NCBI GenBank assembly: GCA_041497995.1
Contig: JBGQHM010000193.1
Span: 1 to 12,272, forward strand
Reading direction: 5' to 3'
Origin: DATKMS01 sp041497995
GTDB taxonomy: Bacteria; Desulfobacterota; Binatia; HRBIN30
Length of the DNA stretch: 12,272 nt
Part shown: positions 1 through 7,734 of the stretch, one piece after another
Layout: each line of letters begins with the position of its first letter
How positions within the stretch are numbered: the first letter of the stretch is position 1
Position numbers and translations under genes: made by a program
The notes under the pieces: generated by a model
Database searches by the model: none
What the model was told of the DNA's origin: nothing
What the model saw: only the letters and a program-made list of their open reading frames with translations

Positions 1-1846
1 AGTCGCTGATGCTGGCGCTGGCTGTGTCGATCACCGTCACCGCGGCTGTGTCGGTAGCGACGTACGCAAACCGTCCGTCCGGGCGGAACACGACCCGGCG
101 GGGTGATCCCGGGAAGCTCGTGACCATCGCGTTGGTAGCCGTGTCGAGCACGACCAGATGTCCGGGAACCGGCGGTCCGTGTTCGGATTGGGGCGGTTGC
201 CGGAGCGACACGTATGCGAACTTGCCATCCGGAGTAACGGCGATGTCCGCCGGGATGCCACTCGGGGTAACCACAATGCGTGCGGAGACGGTCCGCGTTT
301 CGGTGTCGATGACAGATACGATGTTCTCGTAGGAAAAGAGCTGCTGCGAATCGTTCGTACTCAACCCGAGCGCGTATGCGCGCTTCCCATCGGGAGCCAG
401 CCCGATGGCGGCGGGACCATCGATGGTCGGCAGCGGGATCGTGGCGGCGATCCGGTTCGTCACCGTATCGATGACGGCGATTGGGTTCGTATTGACATAC
501 AACGCTCTGCCATCGGAACTCATGGTCAGCCGTGCAACGTGCGAAGGAATGCTCAGGCCCGCATCCGCTAGCGGAATGGTATTCACACGCGCATGGGGCG
601 CCGCGTCGATGACCACAACCTCCGTGTGTTCGTAGACCGCATTCACCACATACGCGAAGTGCCCATCTGGCCTCACGACAGTGCCTTCGAACGTATCGTA
701 GCCAGGGACGGTCGCGGTCACACGCCGCGTGCCGGTGTCGATCACTTCTATTGCTGCGCTGCTGTTAGGATTTCCCACGTACAGCTGTTTGCCATCACGG
801 GACAACTGCAGGTTGAGCCCAGAAATGTCGGTGGGAATGCTCCCCACCACTGTGGCAGTCGCTGTGTCTATGACTAGGACGTCCTGGGTGTCGTACTCGG
901 ACAGATAGGCGAGTGCCCCGTCGGCGGAGATGACGACTTGCTGTGGATAGTGCGCCCCCCGCACGGTGGAAGTGACACGGTTGGTTGCGGCATCGATCAC
1001 GCTGAGCGTCCCCACGGTGCTGACGACGTACAGCGTACGACTATCAGGCGCCACGGCCAGTCCGCCGGCAAAGTATGGAACGGCAACGCGCGCCGTAATG
1101 GAGTTGTTATGTGCATCGACCACAACGATGTAGCTGCCCTGCATGTCCCACGCTGCGACGTACACCCGTTGACCGTCAGGGCTGGCAACCACCGTGGCGC
1201 TAGGCGTTTCGAGCGCGATCGTAGCCATCACAGCTTGAGTCGCGGTATCGATGACCGTCACTCCATACGGTACCTCGACTGTGGTGACATATGCGCGCCC
1301 GTTTGAAGCCACGGCGACGCCGTGCGGGCGCGCACGCACGGGAATCGACGCAACAACGCGGCGGGCTGAAGTGTCGATGACGGTCACGGCGTTGTATCCG
1401 AGCGAGGGATATTGGGCCACCGTGGTGACGTACAGAAAAGCCCCGTCCGGCGTGACGTCCAGTGCACCAAAGTAGCAGCCCCAGGACTCACAGGGTGATG
1501 GCTGGAGCATGTCTTGAATGGTCGCGGTGACGGCACCGCTGGCCGTGTCGATCACCGAGACGTTGTACGGGCCAGCTACATACAGCCGGGCTCCATCGGG
1601 ACTCAACTTCATGTCCTGCGGCAGATCGCCGAGCGCGAGAGGAATGGTGGCGGCGACCGCACCCTTGGTCGTACTGATCGCGGTTACCGCACCCGTGGCA
1701 GAGTACGGCACATACGCCACGGGTCCCATATCGCCTCCCCCCGGGACCGCGTGCACTACGACGATTGCGACAACAGCGAGCCGGGCGGTTCGATTCGCCC
1801 ACCCGAGCGCCGCGGGCCCCAATGGACCAGAAGCAAGCATTCTCAT
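1..1846 (-). CDS. YVTN-type beta-propeller repeat protein, exported, 3' end beyond the window
   Basis: The minus strand is open without a stop from the ATG at 1846-1844 to base 1 (615 codons), so the C-terminus lies outside the window. The N-terminus has arginines followed by a hydrophobic stretch (LAVVAIVVVHAV, about residues 24-35), read as a signal peptide or anchor. The rest is about 13 copies of the YVTN-family repeat: a strand like SPDGxxxYV, then VxVIDTxTxxVxATI every 40-50 residues. Twelve clear VIDT-like strands are visible (for example VSVIDTASGAV, VTVIDTATQAV, LVVLDTATNAM), plus one imperfect first copy. Thirteen blades are too many for one seven-bladed propeller, so two propellers in tandem are likely (inference). 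YVTN proteins are extracellular or periplasmic scaffolds; no catalytic residues are evident. The start was chosen because its ATG overlaps the stop of the upstream gene as ATGA and an in-frame TGA lies about 45 bases upstream. Ligand and role are unknown. Confidence 0.88.
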   Translation of the reverse strand, partial: MRMLASGPLGPAALGWANRTARLAVVAIVVVHAVPGGGDMGPVAYVPYSATGAVTAISTTKGAVAATIPLALGDLPQDMKLSPDGARLYVAGPYNVSVIDTASGAVTATIQDMLQPSPCESWGCYFGALDVTPDGAFLYVTTVAQYPSLGYNAVTVIDTSARRVVASIPVRARPHGVAVASNGRAYVTTVEVPYGVTVIDTATQAVMATIALETPSATVVASPDGQRVYVAAWDMQGSYIVVVDAHNNSITARVAVPYFAGGLAVAPDSRTLYVVSTVGTLSVIDAATNRVTSTVRGAHYPQQVVISADGALAYLSEYDTQDVLVIDTATATVVGSIPTDISGLNLQLSRDGKQLYVGNPNSSAAIEVIDTGTRRVTATVPGYDTFEGTVVRPDGHFAYVVNAVYEHTEVVVIDAAPHARVNTIPLADAGLSIPSHVARLTMSSDGRALYVNTNPIAVIDTVTNRIAATIPLPTIDGPAAIGLAPDGKRAYALGLSTNDSQQLFSYENIVSVIDTETRTVSARIVVTPSGIPADIAVTPDGKFAYVSLRQPPQSEHGPPVPGHLVVLDTATNAMVTSFPGSPRRVVFRPDGRFAYVATDTAAVTVIDTASASISD

Positions 1847-3326
1847 ATGACCGCGTTCTCGTCTGCCGGCTGGTTCGGTGCGTCAGGTGGACCGGTACTG
1901 CCTGACGCGGCACCTATGAGGATTGCTGCCGGAGCGACCGGGATTGGGAATGGCTCTGACAGCACATACTGATATCGGGAAGCATAGCAATAGACCGGAC
2001 TCAGCAGATCGATTGTGTAGGACACTGCAAGCACCAAGTTCGTTGTTCCCGCCTGCGTCGCGTTGAGATCGAAATCCACCTCGGAACCTGCCAGGTCCGT
2101 GTACGTGGGACCGTGCACTTCGAACAGACTCGATCCGTCGAAGAGATTGTAGACGGCGAGTGGGCTCCTCCGGTAATTCTGACCGATAGTGTGGCGTGCT
2201 CTCCAACCCGCGGAGCGCTGGGCTCAAGTTTGAATGTGAAGGTGGGAGTGAGGGACGGGAAGGGAACACAACTCGGCGTGGAGGTTGTGACGGGGCAGCC
2301 GTATAGTGCGTCGTTGACCGCGTCTATCAGGCAGGTGATGCCAATGGCACCCACCACGGGACCGGAGGTGCACCACTGATCGCTGCCAGGGCACGTGTTT
2401 GGACTTGGTTCCCCGTTCAGCGCGATGTTGACCAGGCGAACGATCTCGTCAACGGTCACTGCGCCATCACCAGTGCAATCTCCCACGCATGGAAGTGCGG
2501 CGGGTATTGGTGTCGGCGTCGGAGTGGGCACCGAACACGCAAGAGCGCACGCGCACCCTGTGTCGATGGTTAGATAGGCGCAGAACCCCGATGCCGTGCT
2601 GCCATCCGGGCATTGGCCAACGCAAGGACGATCATCACACGCCAGCGCGCATTCTCCCGCTGCGGGCGTGTTGGGTATGCAGGTACACTGGTCACCGTCG
2701 GGCTGGCATGTTCCCGAGCGAATGAGGAAACCGGTGCATGGGCGTCCGTCACACACGCTGCCGCACTCACCAGGCACGGGCGTCGGTGTCGGCATGGGAG
2801 GTGGTGTTGGAAAAGCACAAGTGATCGCACAGCAGGGTAGATAAGGCGGCATGCACACCCAGGTACCGCAGCAGCAATTGCACTCTGTTCCAACTGGGCA
2901 GGTGTGCGCTGACGGGTCGCATTGGTTGACGGTCGGAATCGGCGTGGGCGTGGAGATTCCCGGCACGCATCCACAACTGCCCGAGACCATCTCGCAGGTT
3001 CCAAGGTAGCACGGTGCCTCAGGACAAACCGTGCCCGGAGTACACGGCGGGCACACCGCGCAGGTACCTCCGCACGGAACGCTCGCGCACGGCCCTATTG
3101 GCGTGGGTGTGATCGTCGGGCTTATCTTCGGCGTCTGAGTAAACGTCGGCCCTTCGTAGGCGCACCCTGGTGCCGGGTGCGAGCCTGGAGTACAGGTCTT
3201 CGTTGGCGTCGGGCTATTTGCGCTCGCAACCGACACCCCAGCCAACAGTGTCAGTGACAACAGACTGCTGGCCCACACCAGCTGCTGCCGGTTCCCTGCG
3301 AGCCAGTAAGTCAACACGCTACGCAT
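1843..3326 (-). CDS. Exported Cys-rich protein with dockerin-like module and Ig-like tail, apparently frameshifted
   Basis: The frame from the ATG at 3326 stays open to 2001, but after about residue 389 it becomes Arg/Ser-rich and unnatural. The neighbouring frame continues with a sensible beta-rich sequence (LAVYNLFDGSSLFEV, then SEVDFDLNATQAG) and stops at 1845-1843. The intact product would be about 494 residues. Order: signal peptide (about 1-37, hydrophobic SSLLSLTLLAGVSVASA); a TKTCTPG...YEGPTFTQTP segment; Cys-rich modules separated by TPTP linkers (about 75-265, with CDGRPC and CDDRPC); a dockerin-like module (280-344: GDCTGDGAVTVDE loop, then a second half whose calcium loop is degenerate, IGITCLIDAVNDAL); and an Ig-like domain (about 360-470). 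The gene lies downstream of the cohesin-like lipoprotein gene and is coupled to the YVTN gene. It is a paralogue of the gene at 6837-7556. The shift may be a sequencing error or a real mutation. The intact function is likely surface adhesion or assembly (inference). Confidence 0.8.
2150..2190 (-). other. Apparent -1 frameshift site
   Basis: Within this stretch sensible coding moves from the frame begun at 3326 to the frame that ends at 1843, as if one base had been lost. Upstream the first frame reads VGEHATLSVRITGGA; downstream only the second frame reads AVYNLFDGSS. No X-XXY-YYZ slippery heptamer is visible around GGAGGAGCCCACTC, so programmed frameshifting is unlikely. An indel, biological or from assembly, is the simpler explanation. 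Confidence 0.7.
2296..2480 (-). repeat. Dockerin-like segment, DNA copy 1 of a paralogous pair
   Basis: This stretch encodes the dockerin-like module of the 1843-3326 gene. It aligns at the DNA level with 6937-7125, roughly 70% identical by eye, including the unusual degenerate second half. The similarity indicates gene or module duplication within the locus. Confidence 0.6.
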
Positions 3327-3411
3327 CGGCGTACGACCGCTTCCACAGATATACCAACAGCACCGACGACGAAATGATAAAGATCAGATCGGCGCGTCCG
3401 GTTCGCCACAT
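3319..3411 (-). CDS. Putative 30-residue single-pass membrane protein
   Basis: A small ORF begins 5 nt after the stop of the cohesin-like lipoprotein gene and ends with a TAG that overlaps the start of the dockerin-like gene by 8 nt, so it almost exactly fills the 90-bp gap. It encodes MWRTGRAD, then a 15-residue hydrophobic segment (LIFIISSSVLLVYLW), then KRSYADA. Arg residues lie before the segment and Lys-Arg after it, which is compatible with a short transmembrane helix. No strong Shine-Dalgarno is visible upstream, so translation may depend on coupling to the preceding gene. I recognise no family. It could be chance, but the composition and the tight fit between two genes argue for a real small gene. 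Confidence 0.42.
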   Translation of the reverse strand: MWRTGRADLIFIISSSVLLVYLWKRSYADA

Positions 3412-3416
3412 AGTTT

Positions 3417-4301
3417 TCAGTCCATGGTCCCGACGACGATCGCGCCACCGACACTGACTTCATCTGCAATGGCCTGACCATCTGGCGTTGCGAGCACGAC
3501 ATCACTGATCGTCAGCGGGTAGATGCCCGACGCCGTCGGCGCGATATTCGCCTTACAGGTAAACAACACGGAGCCGTCCGGGATTGGATCGACGTTGTCC
3601 GTCGCCAGCACGAGAGCGCGCAACCCTCGCCGTTCCACGTAGCTACCGATGTCGAACTTCGACACGAAGGCAAAGGCCGTCCCGTTCTTGTTGATAGCCG
3701 GGTTCACGGTGCAATCCGGCCTTCCATCGGACTTCGCCGCGATCGGTGTGTCTGTCGAGTCGAAGGTAATGTCGCTCTGGGTCCCGGCGATTCGCTGCCC
3801 GGCACTCCGGAGGCTCACCGAGAATGATACCTCCTGACTCGGTGCGGCGTTCACTGTGCTCACGACGAGTCCAACGCTGGAAGGTGGCGGCTCATGACAT
3901 TGGCCTTCGAAGCCAAGGATGCCACACGATTGCCCCGCAACGCATAGCGGCGACTCGCAGCACACTCCATCGGCGCAAAATCCTGACGCGCAATGTTGGC
4001 CGATGGTACACGGAGCCGCGTTCTGGCTTGGCGGCGCACACTGCCCGATCGTTTCTGGAATGTTACAGAACCGGCCAGGTGGGCAGGCAGCTTCGCGGCA
4101 GCAGAATCCGTCAACGCAGAAGCATTCCGCCGCCGACACGCAGCGCACGATGGATGGCGGCGGCGGCAGATCGATGGTTGCAGGTCCTGTGCTCATAGAG
4201 CCACCGCTATCGTTGCCGCACGCAGCAAGCATCATCACGAGAACCGTCGCCGTCCAACGGACTCGGGTCCGCTCGCGTAAGGGACCGAAGTGGATGTTCA
4301 T
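3417..4301 (-). CDS. Lipoprotein with Cys-rich stalk and cohesin-like C-terminal domain
   Basis: Predicted product 294 residues. The N-terminus is basic (RERTRVR), then hydrophobic, ending in a lipobox LAAC with Cys28 as the likely lipidated residue, followed by GNDSGG. A Pro-rich linker (DLPPPPS) leads to a Cys-rich region (about 54-135) with motifs such as CVDGFCC and CADGVCC, resembling myxobacterial disulfide repeats. Residues about 142-291 form a beta-rich domain that fits the cohesin pattern: early VNAAPSQEVSFSVSL, then IAGTQSDITFD, then IPDGSVLFTCKAN, then YPLTISDVVL and a closing GAIVVG. In known systems cohesins bind dockerins, and five dockerin-like proteins lie nearby. The start at 4301 was preferred over 4391 because it gives a proper signal sequence and has GAAGGT 9 nt upstream. 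The gene heads the minus-strand cluster. The cohesin call comes from pattern recognition; a generic Ig-like or cadherin-like sandwich is the alternative. Confidence 0.85.
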   Translation of the reverse strand: MNIHFGPLRERTRVRWTATVLVMMLAACGNDSGGSMSTGPATIDLPPPPSIVRCVSAAECFCVDGFCCREAACPPGRFCNIPETIGQCAPPSQNAAPCTIGQHCASGFCADGVCCESPLCVAGQSCGILGFEGQCHEPPPSSVGLVVSTVNAAPSQEVSFSVSLRSAGQRIAGTQSDITFDSTDTPIAAKSDGRPDCTVNPAINKNGTAFAFVSKFDIGSYVERRGLRALVLATDNVDPIPDGSVLFTCKANIAPTASGIYPLTISDVVLATPDGQAIADEVSVGGAIVVGTMD

Positions 4302-4472
4302 CACCTTGAGACCTTCAGGTGCTTCGGACGGCACATGGCGCGCACGTCTTGCCCTCACCTGCTTCGATACGTGTGGAGAACCCGCCGACAACGATATATG
4401 CTCCAGCTATTCCCAATGCACAAGCGAATGGTCTGGTACCCTCGAAGTATCGCGTTGAAGCTAAGAGTCAAG
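4302..4472. promoter_or_regulatory. Divergent intergenic region, probable bidirectional promoter
   Basis: This 171-bp gap separates the divergent cohesin-like lipoprotein gene (minus) and the disulfide-repeat/EF-hand gene (plus), so promoters for both clusters should lie here. A weak minus-strand candidate is TTGTCG (4391-4386) and TATCGA (4369-4364) with a 16-bp spacer. No convincing plus-strand pair was found. The plus-strand frame is open through part of this stretch (an ATG at 4290), but that extension would overlap the divergent gene and lacks a signal peptide at its start. Confidence 0.3.
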
Positions 4473-5219
4473 ATGGATTTCAAGACAAGACGCTCTCGCC
4501 GCAGTCTCTGCTTCGCGCTGTGGGCCGCGATGCTGCCGGCGTCGTCGGTGTCCGCTGGCGGGGTAGGCCAGACCATGCCGCTCCCGACCCCGACGGAAGT
4601 ATTCGAATCGTTCCGCTGCGGGAACGGAATCCGAGAGCCTGGAGAACTGTGCGATGACGGCAACAACTTTGGTGGAGACGGCTGTTCCGCGGACTGCGGC
4701 CCCGAAACGGTAGTAACGAGTGCATTCGAACCGGTACTTGAATACGTTGTCGCCCCGAGCTTTGACAGCATTCTTCTGCGCGGATCGCTCACTTTGGCGA
4801 TATCCCAATCGAACAAGGTCGCAGTCAGGTCGTTCGATCTCGAACCAGGGGTGGTCTTCGGTGGGTATGTGTGCACGCGAGCAGTGGTGTCGCCCGACCG
4901 ATTCGGTCCCGGCAACGTCGGCGTCGGCAGCATTGGTGGGGAGAGCGTCTCGATCCATCTTCTGCGGATGACCGTCTCCGTGAAGCGATGGTATGGCGAA
5001 GCCGACCGGGGCGCCGATGGCATTCCCTGTACCGATGACGATCCGAAACTAGACGCGACTTCCGTGTACGAGCTGCCACTTCAGCTGTCGTTGGCTGTCC
5101 CAGAGCCATGCGCCGGGGACAGTGATGGCGATGGCAAGGTGACGATTGATGAGATCATTGCCGCAGTGAACAATGCGTTGACCCAGTGCCCGCTCACGCC
5201 CCTGTCGGTTGTCCCATGA
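4473..5219 (+). CDS. Exported protein with myxobacterial disulfide repeat and C-terminal EF-hand/dockerin-like module
   Basis: Predicted product 248 residues. It starts MDFKTRRSRRS followed by a hydrophobic stretch (LCFALWAAMLPASSVSA), a typical Sec signal peptide of about 28 residues. Residues about 49-75 match the DUF4215/myxobacterial disulfide repeat: CGNGIREPGELCDDGN then GDGCSADC. A beta-rich middle region of about 130 residues is not recognised; it ends with an acidic GADGIPCTDDDP segment. The C-terminus (about 213-239) is one EF-hand repeat flanked by two cysteines: DSDGDGKVTIDE then AAVNNAL. Only one repeat is present, whereas classical type I dockerins have two, so it may be a half-dockerin or a standalone calcium module. 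The start was chosen for its signal peptide; a weak purine run (AAGAG) lies upstream. The stop overlaps the next ATG as ATGA, implying translational coupling. Function is unknown; it is probably a cell-surface or secreted component. Confidence 0.85.
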   Translation: MDFKTRRSRRSLCFALWAAMLPASSVSAGGVGQTMPLPTPTEVFESFRCGNGIREPGELCDDGNNFGGDGCSADCGPETVVTSAFEPVLEYVVAPSFDSILLRGSLTLAISQSNKVAVRSFDLEPGVVFGGYVCTRAVVSPDRFGPGNVGVGSIGGESVSIHLLRMTVSVKRWYGEADRGADGIPCTDDDPKLDATSVYELPLQLSLAVPEPCAGDSDGDGKVTIDEIIAAVNNALTQCPLTPLSVVP

Positions 5220-6874
5220 CGCGTGTTCAACATCGCGCCGCATACCGCGTCCGGTCGAAGTACCGCTTCACGGTTGGGGTCGTCGTGATCTGCCTGGCAT
5301 GTCTCAGTGTCATCCAGGCGCTTGCGGCTCGCGCAGACGGTCAGACGCGACTCGTGCGCGACGTGCGCGCCGGCCCCGACCCCAGTTACCCGGACGGCTT
5401 TGTCGGGATCGGCAACGTGCTCTTCTTCGTGGCCAACGACGGCGTACACGGCGCCGAACTGTGGCGCAGCGACGGGACAGATGCCGGCACGCACATGGTG
5501 GTCGATCTCAATCCGGGGCCAACTGGTGCCTTTGAGAACTACGACGTTCGCCTCGTCGTGTTGGGCGACAAACTCTTCTTCGGCGCCAACGACGGTCGGA
5601 ACGGCGCGCAGCTGTGGCAAAGCGACGGTACTGCAAAAGGAACGTCGCTCGTGAAAGATGTCGCTTCGGGAGAGTTCAGCGCCGTGCGTCAGCTCGTTGC
5701 AGTCGGCGGTAGGCTCTATTTCATGGCGACCACCGGTTTCTATGCGCCAGAAGGGGCACCGGACGGCCACGACCGTCTGTGGCAGAGTGATGGAACGACT
5801 GCCGGCACGGTTGCTGTGACGGACCTTGGAATCTACGCCCCACGCGGTGGTTTCGGCGAGTACAAGATGGTTGAGCGGCTGCAGTCGCTGAACGACGCGC
5901 TCCTGGCGACGATATCCGATGGGACGGAGTGTTGTGAAACCGTGAGTCTGGTGCGCGTGGACGCAACCGGAGAATCGCAGACGCTATTCGATCGCTATGG
6001 GTCCCACGGGCCGCATGGGGATCTCCGTCCTCCGCACAACCTGACTGTCGTGGACGGTGCTCTCTTCTTCACGCTCGATGACGGATACGGCGATATCGAC
6101 TGTGAGTTGTGGCGTTCGGACGGTACACCTGCGGGTACCCTTCGGGTCGCCGTACCGCAACCCGCGTGCGGCATGGACCAGCTGGCCGCACGCGAGGATG
6201 GTACTCTGTTCTTCACACATTTCGAGGACACCGGCACAGGTTTGTGGAAAGTCGATGCGTCTGGGTTGAACCCAACCTTGATCACGGTGCCAGCGAGAAG
6301 CTACGTGGAAGACCTCACCCAGGTGGGGGGCATCTTGTTCTTTGTTGCCTGGACCGGGCATGAGAGGGCGCTGTGGGCGAGCGACGGAACAGCAACCGGG
6401 ACCGTGGAGGTCCGCGGCTTTCCCGGAGCGTTGGCGCCGAGTTCCACAGCTCTGGCCAAAGTCGACGGCACACTACTGTTCACGGCTGATGACGGGCAGA
6501 CGGGGCCGGGGATATGGAAGAGCGACGGTACGCCAGGTGGGACCATGCGCGTTGCTCCACTGCCGAGCGATCCCGGGTACGTGTTCTCACCGCTGGTCAC
6601 CATGGTCGGTGACGACGTGTTCTTTATCGCGCAGGACGACGCGCACGGTGCGGAGCTGTGGGCGCTGCCAGTCCACGCGCTCAATGGGGACTGCCCAGCC
6701 GACTGCGATACGAATCGTGTGGTAACGGTGGACGAGCTCCTGATTGGTGTGAACATCGCGCTTGGTGGGGCACCCCTTTCCGCCTGCGAAGGTGCCGATT
6801 TCAATGGCGACGATCAGGTCACGATCGACGAACTTGTCATTGCCGTGAGCCGGGCGCTGAATGGGTGCGGATAG
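5216..6874 (+). CDS. Exported ELWxxDGT-repeat beta-propeller with two-repeat dockerin-like C-terminus
   Basis: Predicted product 552 residues. The ATG at 5216 overlaps the preceding stop (ATGA) and gives a clean signal peptide: basic RVRSKYR, hydrophobic TVGVVVICLACLSVIQALA, likely cleavage near ARA-DG. A start 30 bases upstream is possible but less likely. Residues about 41-485 contain the ELWxxDGT repeat: GAELWRSDGTDAGT, GAQLWQSDGTAKGT, DRLWQSDGTTAGT, CELWRSDGTPAGT, ALWASDGTATGT, GIWKSDGTPGGT, with degenerate copies at GLWKVDASG and GAELWALP. Each is preceded by an LFFxANDG-like strand, and the whole is read as a propeller of about eight blades. The C-terminus (about 491-551) has two EF-hand repeats: DCDTNRVVTVDE, then DFNGDDQVTIDE, each followed by a VNIAL- or VSRAL-type helix, the classic type I dockerin layout. 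The gene probably forms an operon with the upstream gene. No catalytic motif was seen; a binding or scaffold role is likely. Confidence 0.93.
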   Translation: MTRVQHRAAYRVRSKYRFTVGVVVICLACLSVIQALAARADGQTRLVRDVRAGPDPSYPDGFVGIGNVLFFVANDGVHGAELWRSDGTDAGTHMVVDLNPGPTGAFENYDVRLVVLGDKLFFGANDGRNGAQLWQSDGTAKGTSLVKDVASGEFSAVRQLVAVGGRLYFMATTGFYAPEGAPDGHDRLWQSDGTTAGTVAVTDLGIYAPRGGFGEYKMVERLQSLNDALLATISDGTECCETVSLVRVDATGESQTLFDRYGSHGPHGDLRPPHNLTVVDGALFFTLDDGYGDIDCELWRSDGTPAGTLRVAVPQPACGMDQLAAREDGTLFFTHFEDTGTGLWKVDASGLNPTLITVPARSYVEDLTQVGGILFFVAWTGHERALWASDGTATGTVEVRGFPGALAPSSTALAKVDGTLLFTADDGQTGPGIWKSDGTPGGTMRVAPLPSDPGYVFSPLVTMVGDDVFFIAQDDAHGAELWALPVHALNGDCPADCDTNRVVTVDELLIGVNIALGGAPLSACEGADFNGDDQVTIDELVIAVSRALNGCG

Positions 6875-7556
6875 TTGGTGCCGAGTGGATCTGGCATACG
6901 AGAGCGCGAAAGAGATCGTCAAGAGCGAAAGCGCCGCATCCGTTCAAGGCGTTGTTCACCGCATCTACTATGCAAGTGATTCCGATGTCGGCCACGGGAC
7001 CCGCACTACACCACTGCGCGGCATCACGGCACGCGCTTGGACTCGTGTCGCCATTGAGCGCGATATTCACCAGGCGGAGGATTTCATCAACAGTCACCGC
7101 TCCATCATCATTGCAATCTCCTGCGCACGAAAGCGTCGGGCACTCAATCGGCTCACACTCGCAACCGTGAGTGCTTGGCACAGTACATCGACGCGCCTCT
7201 AGTGGTCCGCCCACAGAACACTGGAAGACGCCGCATGCTTGTCCATCGCACACATCACCACAAAGCCCGCTCGAATTGGGCGTCCGTGTGGGTGTTGGAC
7301 TCACGTTCGGCGTCTGTGTGAACGTTGGCCCTTCGTAAGCACGGCCGGGCGCTGGGTGCGCGCCTGGAGTGCAAGTCTTCGTTGCAGTCGGCGTCGGTGT
7401 AGTGTCTGCGCTCGGCACCGATACTCCGACGAATGATGCCATCAAGAATGCGGCGCTCAGCAATACGATCTGCCGGAGAGTCCGAGGTAACGATTTAGCC
7501 GGCGCGCCCCCCATTGGGGTGCCACCGATTCGGCCGTTAGAGTGAAGCGAGTCCAT
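6837..7556 (-). CDS. Exported Cys-rich protein with dockerin-like module, paralogue of the 1843-3326 gene
   Basis: Up to 239 residues; a start at the internal Met15 (7514) gives a better-shaped signal peptide (basic AKSLPRTLR, hydrophobic QIVLLSAAFLMASFVGVSV) and is about as likely. After it comes TPTPTATKTCTPG and YEGPTFTQTP, nearly the same as in the long paralogue at 1843-3326. One Cys-rich module follows (about 98-136, GLCGDVCDGQACG), then the dockerin-like module (144-207): GDCNDDGAVTVDE, LVNIALNG, then a second half with a degenerate loop (VADIGITCIVDAVNNAL). A 32-residue tail beyond NALNGC has no counterpart in relatives and is read partly from the antisense of the convergent ELWxxDGT gene, overlapping it by 38 bp. 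That suggests loss of an earlier stop. Role is unknown; it is probably a surface protein able to engage cohesin-like partners (inference). Confidence 0.85.
   Translation of the reverse strand: MDSLHSNGRIGGTPMGGAPAKSLPRTLRQIVLLSAAFLMASFVGVSVPSADTTPTPTATKTCTPGAHPAPGRAYEGPTFTQTPNVSPTPTRTPNSSGLCGDVCDGQACGVFQCSVGGPLEARRCTVPSTHGCECEPIECPTLSCAGDCNDDGAVTVDEILRLVNIALNGDTSPSACRDAAQWCSAGPVADIGITCIVDAVNNALNGCGAFALDDLFRALVCQIHSAPTIRTHSAPGSRQ
6937..7125 (-). repeat. Dockerin-like segment, DNA copy 2 of a paralogous pair
   Basis: This stretch encodes the dockerin-like module of the 6837-7556 gene and aligns with 2296-2480. A second shared block encodes the TKTCTPG to TFTQTP segment (about 3127-3205 and 7310-7388). 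Confidence 0.6.
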
Positions 7557-7734
7557 GGTGCCGGCGCGCTCACGACATATTGCAACGAGGTGAACTACTC
7601 ATACACCAACAGCTGAGAGGGTGAAACGATAAAACTCGGAGTTCATGTGCGCGGGTCGCCTGATGATCTTCCCTTCTTGACACGAAGCTCATGGACAGCG
7701 CAGAGTACGCTATCCTGGCAATGGAGGAGCGCCC
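7557..7734. promoter_or_regulatory. Divergent intergenic region with weak promoter candidate
   Basis: This 178-bp gap lies between two divergent dockerin-like genes. TTGACA occurs at 7677-7682 on the plus strand, but no good -10 sits 16-18 bp downstream; TACGCT at 7706-7711 is 23 bp away, too far for a standard sigma-70 promoter. A strong Shine-Dalgarno, GGAGGAG at 7723-7729, precedes the ATG at 7735 by 5 nt and fixes that start. A 10-bp direct repeat GCCGGCGCGC occurs at 7498-7507 and 7560-7569 and may be chance in GC-rich DNA. Confidence 0.3.

Noticed and set aside
1488..1972. Overlapping ORFs on both strands near the YVTN N-terminus
   Set aside because: Their composition is Arg/His-rich with no domains, while the YVTN frame is continuous with repeats.
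2395..2577. Plus-strand ORF with a GVGVGVG run
   Set aside because: It is the antisense of a TPTPTP linker in the minus-strand dockerin-like gene.
4290..4472. N-terminal extension of the gene starting at 4473
   Set aside because: The extra 61 residues would overlap the divergent gene, are Arg/His/Cys-rich and would bury the signal peptide internally.
5081..5770. Minus-strand 229-codon ORF
   Set aside because: It is antisense to the ELWxxDGT propeller, whose repeats and signal peptide are clear.
7677..7711. TTGACA as a sigma-70 promoter
   Set aside because: The nearest -10-like hexamer is 23 bp away; noted only as a weak candidate.
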